Below are positions 35,383 through 48,246 of a stretch of DNA of 64,000 bases, piece after piece. Source of the DNA: Linepithema humile. Taxonomy: Eukaryota > Arthropoda > Insecta > Hymenoptera > Formicidae. The DNA lies in NCBI RefSeq assembly GCF_040581485.1, contig NC_090130.1, positions 4,402,001-4,466,000 on the forward strand. Direction: 5' to 3'. Under the pieces are notes generated by a model. That model saw nothing but the letters and a program-made list of their open reading frames with translations. It was not told the origin of the DNA and did no database searches. Within the stretch, counting starts at the first letter, position 1; every line of letters begins with the position of its first letter. A program made the translations under genes and the position numbers.

Positions 35383-36833
35383 GAATCGTCGATGCATGAG
35401 CAAATATGCCGGTGTCTCCCTTTGTTTGCAATTCATCTAATTTCAGACTCTCTCGGCAAAGTTCGTTACCGGAACGACGTTGTGGGGGAAGGTGTTACAT
35501 CGGGGCGCCGCCTTAACCCTCGGTGTAAAAAGCATTTATCGCGAGTGCAGCGTTAAATCCGTACGCTTTAACCTCCGATAAGGCCGTGAAAAGTAAGACG
35601 GTGAGGGTCTCACTCCGCAAGCAAACTGAGAGCCCGCCCCGATAAGCGAGAGTAATTGTTTAGTGTGTGTTTCGTGTGGGGTTAATCGCGCAACTGCAAT
35701 GAACGCGAGAAATGCATGAGTCGCGAATATGGTAGGGAAAAAGCGCGATGAAGCGAAAGTTGGATGGTTACGCCGATGTTAAAGTCTCCTCGTAAAATCG
35801 ATATTTTTATCTAACTTTACAAAACTCTTTGCGTTGATTCTAAAATGTACGAAGTAGTAATTCGCTGCGCATTATCAAAAGTGCGCGGAAAATTTATGGT
35901 CTAATGTCAAGGTGACAATCACCGTCTTTGATATCTATCTATCACTCGTAACTCTGCCAGCATCAAGATTTCATTTCCGCCGATGAAGAATGATGTCTCT
36001 TCACGGCTGAAAACCATGTCGAAAGGCAAATAAAGTGGCTGAAATAAATTACTAAAATGGCCCAGATTGCGAGAAGTAATAATGATCGAATCCAGTTTGA
36101 TAAAAAATAATCAATAAGTTTTATATTAAAATCAGAAAAATCTAAGATAAAAAAGATTCTAAATAAAGATTCTAAACTTATGTGTTTATAAAAAGCTTTT
36201 CCATGTAATAAAAACTTTGAGTACAATACATTTTAATAACAATTTACGCAATTTTATTTTGTGTAGCAAAAATAATTAAGTTGTAAATTGTTGTAAATAT
36301 ACAGGATGGTATAATTACCACGGAACTAGACCGATGAGTTCATAAAAAAATTTGTCATGTTATCCCATTTAACTTTTTCCTCTACCATCTTTTTCTATCT
36401 TAACAGGACAAGTGCTAGAGAGCCCAGTTGCGTAGACTCTATTCTATATATAATTATTTTAAATATATGTAAATTTTAATAATTGTAAAATAACATTCAA
36501 GGAAAATTTGATTTATTAAATAAAAATAAATAACTATTTTTCAATTAAAATCGCACCTTTAAACGATTTAAACAACAAAATGCTATTTGACATCTTAATA
36601 AAAGATGTATTATTGATAAAAATAATTAAGAAAGATGAGCAAACATAATAAACGCTTTGCATATCTTTTCGTGCGACGTGTAAACAAGCAAAATTTTAAT
36701 GAGTTCGCAGCAAAAAGGAAAAGCATTGTTAGAACGGAAATTACGGAAAAATTTAGTAGCCACCTCGGTGCTGTTTCTCTTATAGATGTGTCGTAAAATA
36801 TTTGCACGTTCAGGCCTTTTAGAAAAAAACCTT

Positions 36834-36874
36834 GTTTTTCTATAAAACCAAAAATACTAGTTTTTCTATAAAAC
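36834..36874. repeat. 15-bp direct repeat, 26-bp spacing
   Basis: GTTTTTCTATAAAAC at 36834-36848 and 36860-36874. Confidence 0.75.
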
Positions 36875-39189
36875 ACCGTCTTTTTACAAAAAATATTATT
36901 AAAATTTTAATGAAACCTAAATAATGTAAAAAATGATGAGAGAAATCACTCAATCAAATTCAATCCTTCTGTGTTAATCTGCGGAATTTTTAAATTTTAA
37001 TTAACAATAACTACAGTTATTTATATATAGATCGTGAAGTAATCGAATATTCGATTAATTATCGAAAAATATTATTGTTTCTAAGAAGAAATTTATCTCA
37101 GATTAATAGTCATCCTGACGGCAATCCAGAGTGTAGTTGCTTTGAACGTGAAAGTCCCGTTGCATCGCATGAATAGCTACCATTCTGAAGTTCTAATTGA
37201 CCGAGAGACAATCAAAGCTGTGTATCGGGCAGTACCCAGCAAACATTGTGGCCTGTCGGCGACCAACTAACGCAGGATGAACGAATGCACTGGTAATGCA
37301 GTATAGCTAACAGCTAACTCGTGGTCAGTGGAAACGCATTGCGCTATATGCATCGTGTTTCCACAAAGTTCCAAGCTATTTAAGCGTAAAATGTAGCCCC
37401 GTTAACTAAAAGCAGTATCGTCAATACTATTTCTTGCGTCGGGAGAGAAGCAATATGATTGTAAAATATTCACTGCAATTTGCGAGTAATAAATACTTTT
37501 CTGTGCCGTTTCAATAAATTATCATCGTTCCACGAATAAATAGACAAATGCAAAAGCTACTATTGAGTCGAGATGAAATTGAATATACCCTTTCCCAATG
37601 ATAATAATTTATAAAATCAGGAATTAGAAGCTCTTTGATATTGATAAATTTATCCGCAAAAAGCAAATTTATTTTTAATTGGATTTTAATATTCGGTTTA
37701 TCGAAGTAGAATATTTGATGAGTTTCGAAGGCTGCTAGATACTTTTAGCATCAAGTTATCAATACGAGAAACTTGTTTGATGTTGCCTGCCGCTCGTTTT
37801 AACTTTCTACAGCTCATTTATGTTCACTTAAAGGTGCACTTTCCCGACATTACGTATCGCCATTTTATGAGACTGAACCAAAAAGTGATGATGCAAATTC
37901 TCCGTGTTTCCATACTACTAAGGATAAAATATTTATTTTTTGAATACTGTAGATTCACTTTATATAGGGGAAATTTAATTTCTAATCTAAAACGTTAGAT
38001 TTTTTAATCTCTTAATCTTAGATTAAAAAATCTAATGTTTTTAAAACTTTTTTAGTACGAAAAAACTTGTATCTGTTATATAGATTCTCTCTGTTTTATA
38101 TTTAATGCAAGCAAAATTTAATTTGTCACATTATTTGTGATTTTATCTATTACTCCAATTCTGTTTCTTACTATTTACAAAAATATAGGTCTTGCTTTAC
38201 TGCTATTTTAATTATAAATATAGCAAAAGTGATCATTTTTAAACGTTATTAAAATACTGTCTACCTACTTTATAAAAATATTCAATTCAATTTTATTAAT
38301 ATTTAATATAATTATATTTATATAAAAAAGCAGAACATAATCTGTTTTAATTTTCCGATTAAGTTATATCTCTAAAAATCTTTTTTGTTATTGCTAGAAA
38401 CTAAATTATGTTTAATATACTAAATATACATATATAAATTATCAAATAACAATAAACATTTATATTTGATTATTAATAAATAATACTATGAAGAGTAAAT
38501 AATTTAAAGCACTATCATATTAACATATCAAGTATTTACTAAATAAATAATTGTGCGAGAGCGCATTAATGAACAAACAAATACCTTCAATTAACAAGAT
38601 CTGTATTTTAATCCGACAAATTCAATAAGCACAATTATTCTCTAAATGATATGTGTATAGATTTCTATACATCTAATCGATCTCACTCTAACAATAGTAA
38701 ATTTGGAAGTAATTTACGCGAAATGTATATGTATAGCGGGTCGTGAATACGTGTTCTTAGCTACGAACCCGATTTCTATGCCGAGCACAATCAGTTAATC
38801 GGCTTGCCGTGATGGTCCTTTGTCCTCCTTCTTAGCCAAGCTTGACAGTTTGTGGTTTGTAGTTCGCGAACTTCATCGGAAGAGAATCTACCACACCTCT
38901 CTGAACACCCGACACGTTGATTTCTCTCGAGGCCCGTGATGACTATAATTCCACTGAAGAATCTTATGCGCAACCGATTCTACCGTGATACCAATACTTC
39001 TCAAATTGACTGTAACAATTCATGCTTTCAAATTACTCCTTTAACTATTATTTTATAACCCGACGATGAATATTAACCTAATTCGTTCAATAAATTTCAG
39101 AATTTTAGAATTTTCCGAAATTTACAGTCATTATCGGAAATTGTTGAGATAGATGAAAAATCTGTAACTTTATTGATATTGTCAAACTC

Positions 39190-40215
39190 GAGATAGCAAC
39201 TCTCGAGTCCGATAATCTTCACTCGATAAACGTCGGGTTTCTCGAAACCTTCGAGGTCTCGAAATTACGGGAGTTTCTCGAATTCAACGAACTACCCGAC
39301 CAATGTTGGTATCTCGCAGTTATCAACTTGTGCGATACGAGTTGAAGCCGAATTGAACAAATCTTCAGAATTTGAACCTTCCCGAGAGTTAATCATGTGA
39401 ACGAAAATCTTATAAAAATTATTACCTCATAAAGCCGAGATTGCCTTGTCTGTTATAAAAATGACGCTTCCGAAAAATTATAGGACTATTCAGCTTGGTA
39501 GTTCGCTCGCTAAGATAACGTGATTTTATGTCTAGACATGTGGAAGTACGGTAAAGACGCTCGAAATTTCGTGGATTTGTGGAATTACGTGGAGTACGAG
39601 CTCGGTCACGAAAGTAGGACACCTTGTACTTTCATTTTACTTGAAGAAAGAAACAGGAAAAATTTTCTTTGTGCGATGATATCTGGGTTTCTGGAAATCT
39701 GTCTTTTCTGTTGAACACATTACGCGCCCGTATTGCAAAACAGGAAAAACTGCATTGCAATTATTTTACTAATCCGGGTTGAATCAGTCGCAGTGCAAGC
39801 TATGCATTTATACTTGAATCGTGTATAAACTTTCATTTAGTTTGATTGTATAAAAATATGTTGTATTGTATTATACATATAACATGCTCATAAAAAATAT
39901 ATAGTTTGTTAAATATTGTTGTTTCTATAACTACAAATAAATAAGAAAACTAACAGCATAAATAAAACTACGAAATCTTTATTTATTTATACTGATCAAA
40001 CAATTGATTCCTCTTATCTTTTATGTTTAAATCCTTGGGAAATGTCTAGTTTTGCAACTTGGTATTCTCAACCTTTCTCTCTATAGAATTTTACTGCCCT
40101 ATATTCTTGCAGACTCGGCTTCTAACATTTTATGATTCCTGAAGATTTGAATCCCGAGAATCTTGGGTATTCGGACATCGGGAACTTTAAATCCTCCAGA
40201 TCGCGGGAATTTCGA
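39190..40215. repeat. Scattered degenerate CTCGA / GGGAATCTTGGG-type repeats
   Basis: At 39190-39290, words such as ACTCGAGA, CTCTCGAGTCC, TTTCTCGAAACC, TCTCGAAATTACGG and TTTCTCGAATTC recur every 15-30 bp. At 40140-40215, GAATCCCGAGAATCTTGGG, GACATCGGGAACTTTAAATCC and GATCGCGGGAATTTCGAG follow a similar pattern. The sequence between is less patterned. These look like decayed short-period satellites. Confidence 0.4.
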
Positions 40216-43200
40216 GTTTTGAGATGTGCGATGCTTGCATTGTTACATCATCAATATCTCGAATAGTGAAATTCTTGCAGATTTCCATTATATTTTTTGT
40301 ATCACGGCTCCTCGGACATTTATGTCAAAACGGATCAGAAAGTAAAAGAATCTCTACGCTAGCGTCATTAGACAAATCCGATAACCTCCATCTGTCGTTT
40401 TTACAAAAACTGTAACGAGCCGCACAAGCGGGCGTTAATTAACAGAAATCGTCAGTCAATTACTCGGTTTATCTACCGAGAAAAGTCGATATCTGAAGAA
40501 CATCGGTTGAAAGCACCGCTTTGGAATACGATGCCAGACAAAGTTTTCTTTGTCAACGAATACAAATGAGGGAAAGAGGCTGCAGGCTGTATACCGGAAT
40601 CGTTATTAAGCGCTAAGGAAACTTCCGGTAACCTAGTTCTTGGCACTTACTTCGTTGGTAATTTCAAATATGATTCCGTATAAGAGGCCTACTTACCCCA
40701 CTACCGCTTATCTCATTCGAGCATTAAAAGCAATTCCAAGTGAAACTATTCATCGGAAATATTCGTATAAGTAGCAAATTGGTTACTTCTCAATTCGCTA
40801 ATTCGAATATGAATTAAATGGAAGAAAAAAGAACAATGCCAGAACACTGAAAACTTTATATATAATTAAGTTTTATAATATTATATTGAAGTTATGTGCC
40901 TTCATAAAGTTCAAACTTATTACAGAAATCACTGTTCAATCGGATTTTTCTCAGCTTTGTTGTACCTGACTTTTACGTGACCGGTCGTTTCGTTATCTGA
41001 TACCAATTAAAGCTCGGTATACAGAGGTAGACGAGGTTTCACGATAACATGTTGAAAGCTGAATATGCTATTTTATACTCTGACTGTCATCTTTTTATTT
41101 TGACTTTTCATCCGTGTACTGGTAAATTGACTCTCGCATAAACCTAAATAATTTCTTAAAATTTACTTTGCTAACTTGAAAAAATTCTTAAACACTTAAA
41201 TTAAAAACGTACTAGTAAACTTTTTACGAAATTCTGTTCAACATTTTCAGTTAATCTTAATAGATAATAATCTACTTAATACATTGACAGTTGTCATAAT
41301 TATACCAAATATTTTCAACAACATGATAATATTTTCATTTGCCGACGTTTCCTATTAATAACATTTCCTGTTGCAGAAGGTAATAATAATCGTATGTTTC
41401 TATTAAATTATCGCCTTGATTAAATCACCTTGGGCTGTTATCTTCACCACAAATTAAGTCGAAGACGTCGAGCGTGTGATCGCAGTCGCCTCTGCCAGCC
41501 TGTATAATTTCAAAGTCGCGCAAATTCAAGCCGGGTAATGAGATCGCCCTGGGCGATGTAACGATGTAAAGGGCCGTCAACTAATTACACCGGTAGCACA
41601 CCCTACTTAATATCGGTAGGTATTAACGGCCATCGAATTTACCAGCGGCGATAGTATCTGAAAGCGATACCCCCATCCTATGGAAACTGGTCATGAATCC
41701 TCAACCCTCCGGGCTTCCTAGTAATGGATTCGTACACGAGCGTCGTTACACCTTCAGCTATCCTGTTTTACTTTTGTTTCAGACTTCGGCACGTGCATAG
41801 CTCGCGGCCGAGAAAATCGGTCAGGAAGCCAGCGGTTCTCAGTGACGCGACGGATTTTGATTTGCAAATTAATGAATTCAGAACTGTTGCGCCGTTGAAT
41901 ATGTAATTGAATACGGTCGTTTCGATCAAAATCTGTTCCTGCATATCGCTACGCGTCATATGTACTATTCTATGCCAAAAAAAATCCAATTTTACATAAA
42001 TACCTTAGATTTTGTTTTTAATTAATTTAAATTTTTTTTAATTAAAAAAAAGAAAATAAAACTTAACAAGTTACTCAATCAGCCTCTTTCTTTAACATAA
42101 CTGTAATCACTATAATTTTTTATTTTTATTATTTTTTATTATTTTTTAATATTATATGAATCTTGTAGAAATTATTTTAATTATAAATTTATGTATTATG
42201 TTCAACTTTATATATTTTGTGCACACAATGAATATTGATTAATTTTTCAATTGCGCCACGAGCAATCTACTAATTAATTAAGAATATAATTTCTGTGTAA
42301 AATATAATAAAGCAAAAGTTTACAAAATACTTATATATTAATAGCAATTCTAATAATCAAATTCCGAATAAAAATATTAATCTTTATTTTCGAAGATAAA
42401 AGATCTGCATAAGATGTATGTAAGTTATTTTAAAAGTTTTAAAAGTTTATTGTATAAATCACTGTGAATAGAATCATAGATCATTTAAAAAAGAAGACCG
42501 TTCCTCGATTTACTTTTCACAATAATTTATATAGCTCACAAGCAATTTCTATTTTTAAAGTTTAAAATTGCTCCAGAATTGACATATGCTTTGACATATG
42601 CATGTCATTTTTAATTGCGCTTTCTTGCATTTTGCATTTAAAACAGAATAAGTCGCCTTTTTTTATAATGCATTTGAATAACATATTTAAATTCTAATAA
42701 AAAATCTCTCTTTTAAAAAACGGAAGAAACCCATATAAAAAGCAATGTATAACGTATAATTATTCTACAAGTCTTCAGAAATTTATAGAGCTTAAAACTT
42801 ATTAAGTTAAATTCACTATAATCTGTTGTAATAATTAAAAGTTGTAATAATTCGGTTAAATTTACACGTATTCCTAATTGAATATCGCCATATAAGTGAT
42901 AATAAAATTACTCCATATTTTAGAGGGCACAATTTAAGTATAATAAATTCATGTATACTATTACAAATTCACTTCTCGGTTAAAAATTTAATAGATAAAC
43001 TATTACAAAAACAGCGAATAGCGACGAACTGTCAGTTAACCGATATTTATCGATCGGTCGGTGTGCTATGTGTATCGCGACATCATACGCGTGGACCAAA
43101 TTTCCTCTCTTGCAATAAAATGTACCTGCGACCGGAAAAGAGGAAGAAAAATGTGACACCATTTTCACCTGGTACATTTCACAAAGCGTGCCGGTATTTC

Positions 43201-46200
43201 AAGGAAGATGAGCTCCCGCGTGAATAAAGGCTCTTGTCACTGTTTCTTCCTTTCTTTTCCCCCTTCTGTGTGGAAATGGCGAGTTATTGCATATTCAGCG
43301 TCTGAACGTGAATGTAGGTGCGTAAATCTATGACAATTATCCCAGAAGCCCGTAAGCCTATATGCCAACGTTTCAGTTCGCTTCGAATCCTCTCCTTTGT
43401 CTTTTCTCTTTTGAATTAAAGTTATAAAGCAGCAAAACATTGGTACATACAAACTAAAGAGAAATTTGTTGAAGAGACAACGATTTAGATAAATAATTTG
43501 AGAAAAGTGTATGTGTATAAGAAAGAAATAGAAAGAGAAATGTGTATAAGAGAGAAATATGTATAATATCGCATAATGCAGCAGAATGGAAAAAATAGCA
43601 TTCTAAAATGATCCAAATTTGAAAACAATTGTGATAAATTGAATTTCCTATTTCTACTTTTATTTATCTATTTACCAGTACGTTTCGTACATTATCTGTT
43701 TCCATTTTTTATCAGTCACATTTTCGTGTTATTTTCGGCCGAATACACTTCATAAATAAATAAATTTTACACCAGACATAGAATTGTAAAAAAAAGAAAG
43801 AATGGATTTTTGCTTCATAAACTCGTGACATATCGAAGAACAAATTCTTATTTTAAGTGACTTTTTGTATCAAGAGCGACCCGATCAATTACCGCATAAA
43901 AGATGTACGGCACTTTAAAATATTTCGATTGCGTATCGCTCAATTATTCATTCTCCTGGGTAGATGCTCGAAACATCTTCCGCGCAAGCAGAGAGTTAGG
44001 TGGCTCGTTGCAGATTTCATGGATATCAGGTAATGCTTCTCTGACCAGGGAAGGAGAATAAACGACCGAATCGAAGGAGCTCGGACAATGAATAATTGAA
44101 AGGCACCGTTCTCGATAATAATCGTCAAGACCGAAAAAAGCACCTTCAAATTCTATACTACTATCACAACGATCAATTTAATAAATTTAATTGTTTATTG
44201 CTGTAAACTGTTAAAAAAATATTTTAAAAATTATACGTTTGAATATATATATATTTCTTTCTAAAATAATAAAGAAATATTTAGTATAATATAGCTTTGT
44301 TTTTGAGTATTATTTAAATTTTCGTGGAAAAGAAACTTTCGAGCACACTTTCGAGATAATAAATGTAATACAAAAGAAACAAATTAATAAAATTATCGCT
44401 ACAAACTTTTATAAATATCGAATTAATAGCGTGATTTAAGAATACTTAATAAGCTTTTATTAAAGCTACGTGCTATCCATGCTTTAATCGCGTCTTTTTA
44501 AACGAAGATTTATCGTCTCTCTATTGCTACCAAAAAAGATTTATTGTTGCAGCCATATGGCTCTTTGAACCTACTAGTCTATATTTTTCCAGAAAATAAA
44601 TCATGATATATTTGCATCATTTACGTGTAATTTTTTATTCTTTTCATATATCATAAAAAATAAAAATAAAAATATAAATCCAAGTGTTTTATACGAATCA
44701 TATAAACTAATAAAACTATAATAATAATAAAATGGATAAAAAATATGCATACACTATAATTAAAAATAAATAAAATTAATAGCTGACGTCCTATTATCAA
44801 ACTTTTTCATGTATATTTTTTTCAGGAAGATAAATTACCTTATTCTTTAAGTTGAAATACTTTTACTATTTTACCTTGAATAAAAGTGTCGCACGTAGCT
44901 GGTATTAGAGAGGAAGAGTAATGATTTAATTATACTATCCGAATTGCTCGGCACATGTGGGGCCATGGTTTCCTTTCTGTGGCATGCATTAGGTACGCGG
45001 TAGGCGATCGCTTTCAGAGAATTACATAGGTATAGCACAAGATTGACCACTTGTAGCTGTAATGGCGACTAAGCCAGGTCGCAGCATGCAAATATCCTTG
45101 CCCAGATGAGAGTTCCATCAAGAACCTTTCATGCAGTGTTCGAAATTGGTATGTGGAAGAGACCGAACGTTCGTTATTGCTTGGATGAATAATCTCGAAA
45201 TTAATCGCTAGAGAGTATTCGAAAACGAAAATACTCGAAAACAATCACTTCGAATCCTTTATTGCCTTTTTATCATTTATATCAGCACGTTCATGGCACG
45301 ATTGTCGGCAATTTACGTAATTGTAACTATAATTTCCAGTTTAATTCCAAATACTTTTTGAAAATAATTATTAACAATTAAATAATTATAATTAAATAAT
45401 ATTAATTATAAAATTAATAAATAATCAAAACAAAGTTTAATTTATATCCATATATCAATAGCAAACGAATATATCTAATACTGTGACAGTAACATAATTG
45501 GATTTATGCATGCATGTAAATTCTGCATGTAAATTTTTTTTATCATCATTAAAGTTTTTTTATGTGAAATGGAAAAAAGCATTATATTCAAGGTGCTACA
45601 ATATAATAGGGAAATCTAGCATAATATGCCTATTGCGTGTGACTGCACAATCAAAGAGCGCTCTAAAACCACTCATAGAATTCCTAAAACCCTTCTATTA
45701 CTGTTTCCTCGAGAGAGAGAAACAGTAATAGGAGTTTTCCTCCAATGAAAGAATAAATTACAAGTATAATCGGAATCTAGGCTACTAGACGTCTAACATA
45801 TCATACTTATAGATTTTCCAGAATTTATAGTGTATAGTAATTAAATACCCGATATCGAGAAAACGATAAAATGAAAGAGTTAAGTTATTTCGTACTGATA
45901 TGACGCGCGAGTACGAGTCTCAGTAGTGGAATCCTTGCATAAGTAAACTCGGATCGGGCAAGCGCGAAAGTGACACGACAGCTTTCCATTATCAATTAAA
46001 GCGTGACCGGACCGAAATAGCCCGGTCGAAATGATATCGAAAGCAGAGCAGGATGAAATGAAAATGAAAGAGAGAGAATATGAGAGACAGCGGCAGAAGG
46101 GAGAAAGACCGAAGGCTTGGGAATCGATTTTATCATGGAAGTCTGCGGCGGACACGCGGCACCACGAATTGGCGTGCGTCAGAATCGTTTACCCGTTCCA

Positions 46201-46882
46201 GTCGATGGAAATTGGGTCAGAAGTCGCGGGATATAAGTTATAATCTTCGAGCCTTTATTTTGCGTGCCTAATGGATTTCAGTTCATACGGAACATTTGTT
46301 GCAAATCAGAGCAATTTGTGACACGTTTGGAGAAATTTCGCGTTAGAATAGCAAACGAACGTGCAAGTCTGGCGTTGTTATTACAACGCGCCAAAAAAAG
46401 CCTACGACAGCAATAATACATAAATCCGTGATCGAAATGATCGAAATAATTTGAACAGTACTGTAATTTTACGGTTTTAATTATATAAAAATATGCATTC
46501 AATTTTTCTCTATTACTATATTATATTACAATAAAGTTAAAAAAAAAAAACAGCTGTGCGATATTAATTTTAATTAAATTTTTGTACAGAAAATCAGATA
46601 TTTTTGCTATGTAGAAATTTTAAAATTATGCATTAAGCTTCGACAGCAAATTTTGCATTACTGTAATATATTAAATTATTAGGGAATAATAAAAAGGGTA
46701 TGTATGCGAAGTTAATATGCACGATCTCTGTGTGCTGGAAGTTATTTGGCATAGCAAATTGTTGTAGACGGATGTCCCGCACATGCCACATACGCAAGCA
46801 TCATACGCTCGTACGTTACGCTGTACCTACTTTCCACGTTATCGTTCCGTTAGGTAGATCTAACGTGGCCGTATATCACGCA

Positions 46883-47003
46883 TAATTCAGATATACCTCG
46901 AACATAAGCCAAACATAACTCAGATGTAATTCAGATATAACTCAAACGCAGGCTCACGGTTGACTCGGATTTAACCCTGATCTAATTCGTATCTAGCCTA
47001 CAT
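46883..47003. repeat. Degenerate 11-bp tandem array, about 11 units
   Basis: Units read in register every 11 bp: TAATTCAGATA, TACCTCGAACA, TAAGCCAAACA, TAACTCAGATG, TAATTCAGATA, TAACTCAAACG, CAGGCTCACGG, TTGACTCGGAT, TTAACCCTGAT, CTAATTCGTAT, CTAGCCTACAT. The approximate consensus is TAACTCAGATA. The strict period despite sequence drift marks an old minisatellite. Confidence 0.75.
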
Positions 47004-48211
47004 CTCACGCTAAATTCTCTCTCTGTTTCTGTCTCTTCTCTCCCTCGGTAATTGATAGTTTTGCACGGCACAGAGAAATCAAAAAGCACATTACAATATG
47101 TCAAACAAATTCGCAGAGAATAATATTCGTTGAGATAATAAATACATAAATCAGGAAGAGAGTTTACATCGACAATCGTGATTGAGGTTTCCTTATTTCT
47201 GATATTTTCACACCTCGCGAAACAGACGTCAAATTTCTCAGCTTCAGTGACGTATGCATCTTTAAAATGCGAGCGTTCTTCCACAGCAATCTCGTTGCGC
47301 GTTAAAGATTTATGACGATAAAACAGACATCTACTGCGCACTTTGTTACCCATGTGTAACATAAACGGCATAAAGCGAAACGGCCGTAGCGTCCCCAGGA
47401 TAATTGAACGAGCTATGTCCCCTTGTTGCGTTACCTATTCATTCGACGCCATAGACGGACCGGATGGCATTCGCCAAATCCCGCACCGTTTCGCACCGCG
47501 CCGTGTCCGCGCCTATGGCGCGTAGAAACTCATATGAACTCCACGAGAGTATGACCGCAAGCATAACGCAGCTTAATCTGATTCGTGCCCTTTTGCTTCG
47601 TTAGAGTGCAAACTCCGTGGCAATCAGAAATGTCCAGCGTACAGTGAAACCACTGTTTCATTAGTCCCGCCGCGATGCATGTGCATATGTGCACACGGGA
47701 TCACGCCGAAGATACGGAAAATCCGGCCGGAGTGAATAGAGCTTTCGGGCTTTTAAACATGCGCGTTTAAATATTTAGTTCCGCTAATGCATTCGCCGTA
47801 TGGAAATTGTAAAAATTCCAACTTTTTATTAATACAATTTGATTTGCAATGTAAAAGTTGTTTATTATGTTAAAATTATACTATAACCAAATAAAACTCT
47901 TTTTGAAAAAAATTTTTTTTTAGGATGCTAAAATATAGTGATGCAAAACAACAAGTAATAATATCTATTTAAATGTCTTATATCTGAAATACTTCAAGGA
48001 TACTTTAAAAATATAAATGCTGTATATTTTTTCAATATTCTGAATTATTAAAAATTTTCAACCTACATAATTATTTCTAACGTTTATTTCGTTAGTTTAA
48101 TTTTTCAAGCAATTTAACAAAAAAATTCTTGGAACAGTATTCTATCATCATTTTAGAAGTATACTTCGTGAGATTAGTAAACTCAAAACTTGTTTGTAGC
48201 CAATTATTCGA

Positions 48212-48246
48212 ACACATACACACATACACACATACACACACACATA
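48212..48246. repeat. ACACAT/CA microsatellite
   Basis: Imperfect (ACACAT)n and CA units over about 35 bp. Confidence 0.9.

Larger units (their letters stand above)
33000..35750. other. CpG-rich island region, no gene recognised
   Basis: 33.9-34.5 and 35.0-35.7 kb are rich in CpG. The first contains palindromes at 33926-33941 and 34172-34191. Open frames run on both strands because stop codons are rare at this composition. It could be regulatory, for example an internal promoter of Ace, but I see no convincing core promoter. Confidence 0.45.
35751..48000. other. No gene recognised; AT-rich with repeat arrays
   Basis: Largely AT-rich intronic or intergenic-type sequence with a few CpG-rich islets (37.1-37.4, 38.7-38.95, 41.45-41.7, 47.3-47.7 kb). 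It includes the degenerate arrays at 39.2-40.25 kb and 46.88-47.0 kb. An excellent gtaagt donor on the minus strand near 40698 has stops in all frames just upstream. Confidence 0.5.

Noticed and set aside
36300..36440. ACAGGATGGTATAATTACC-type sequence resembling a transposon end
   Set aside because: No matching inverted end or target duplication found nearby.
38571..38640. ILLIEG followed by GTATTT on the minus strand, in the phase needed for the missing Ace exon
   Set aside because: Open for too few codons in AT-rich sequence, with no further cholinesterase similarity upstream.
40640..40800. Perfect gtaagt donor on the minus strand near 40698
   Set aside because: All three frames are closed by stops shortly upstream, so it is not the end of a usable coding exon.
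41690..41760. Possible Ace exon end (NPLLGSPEG followed by GT)
   Set aside because: Only 14 codons open, weak donor, and no match to the family segment that should precede the Glu.
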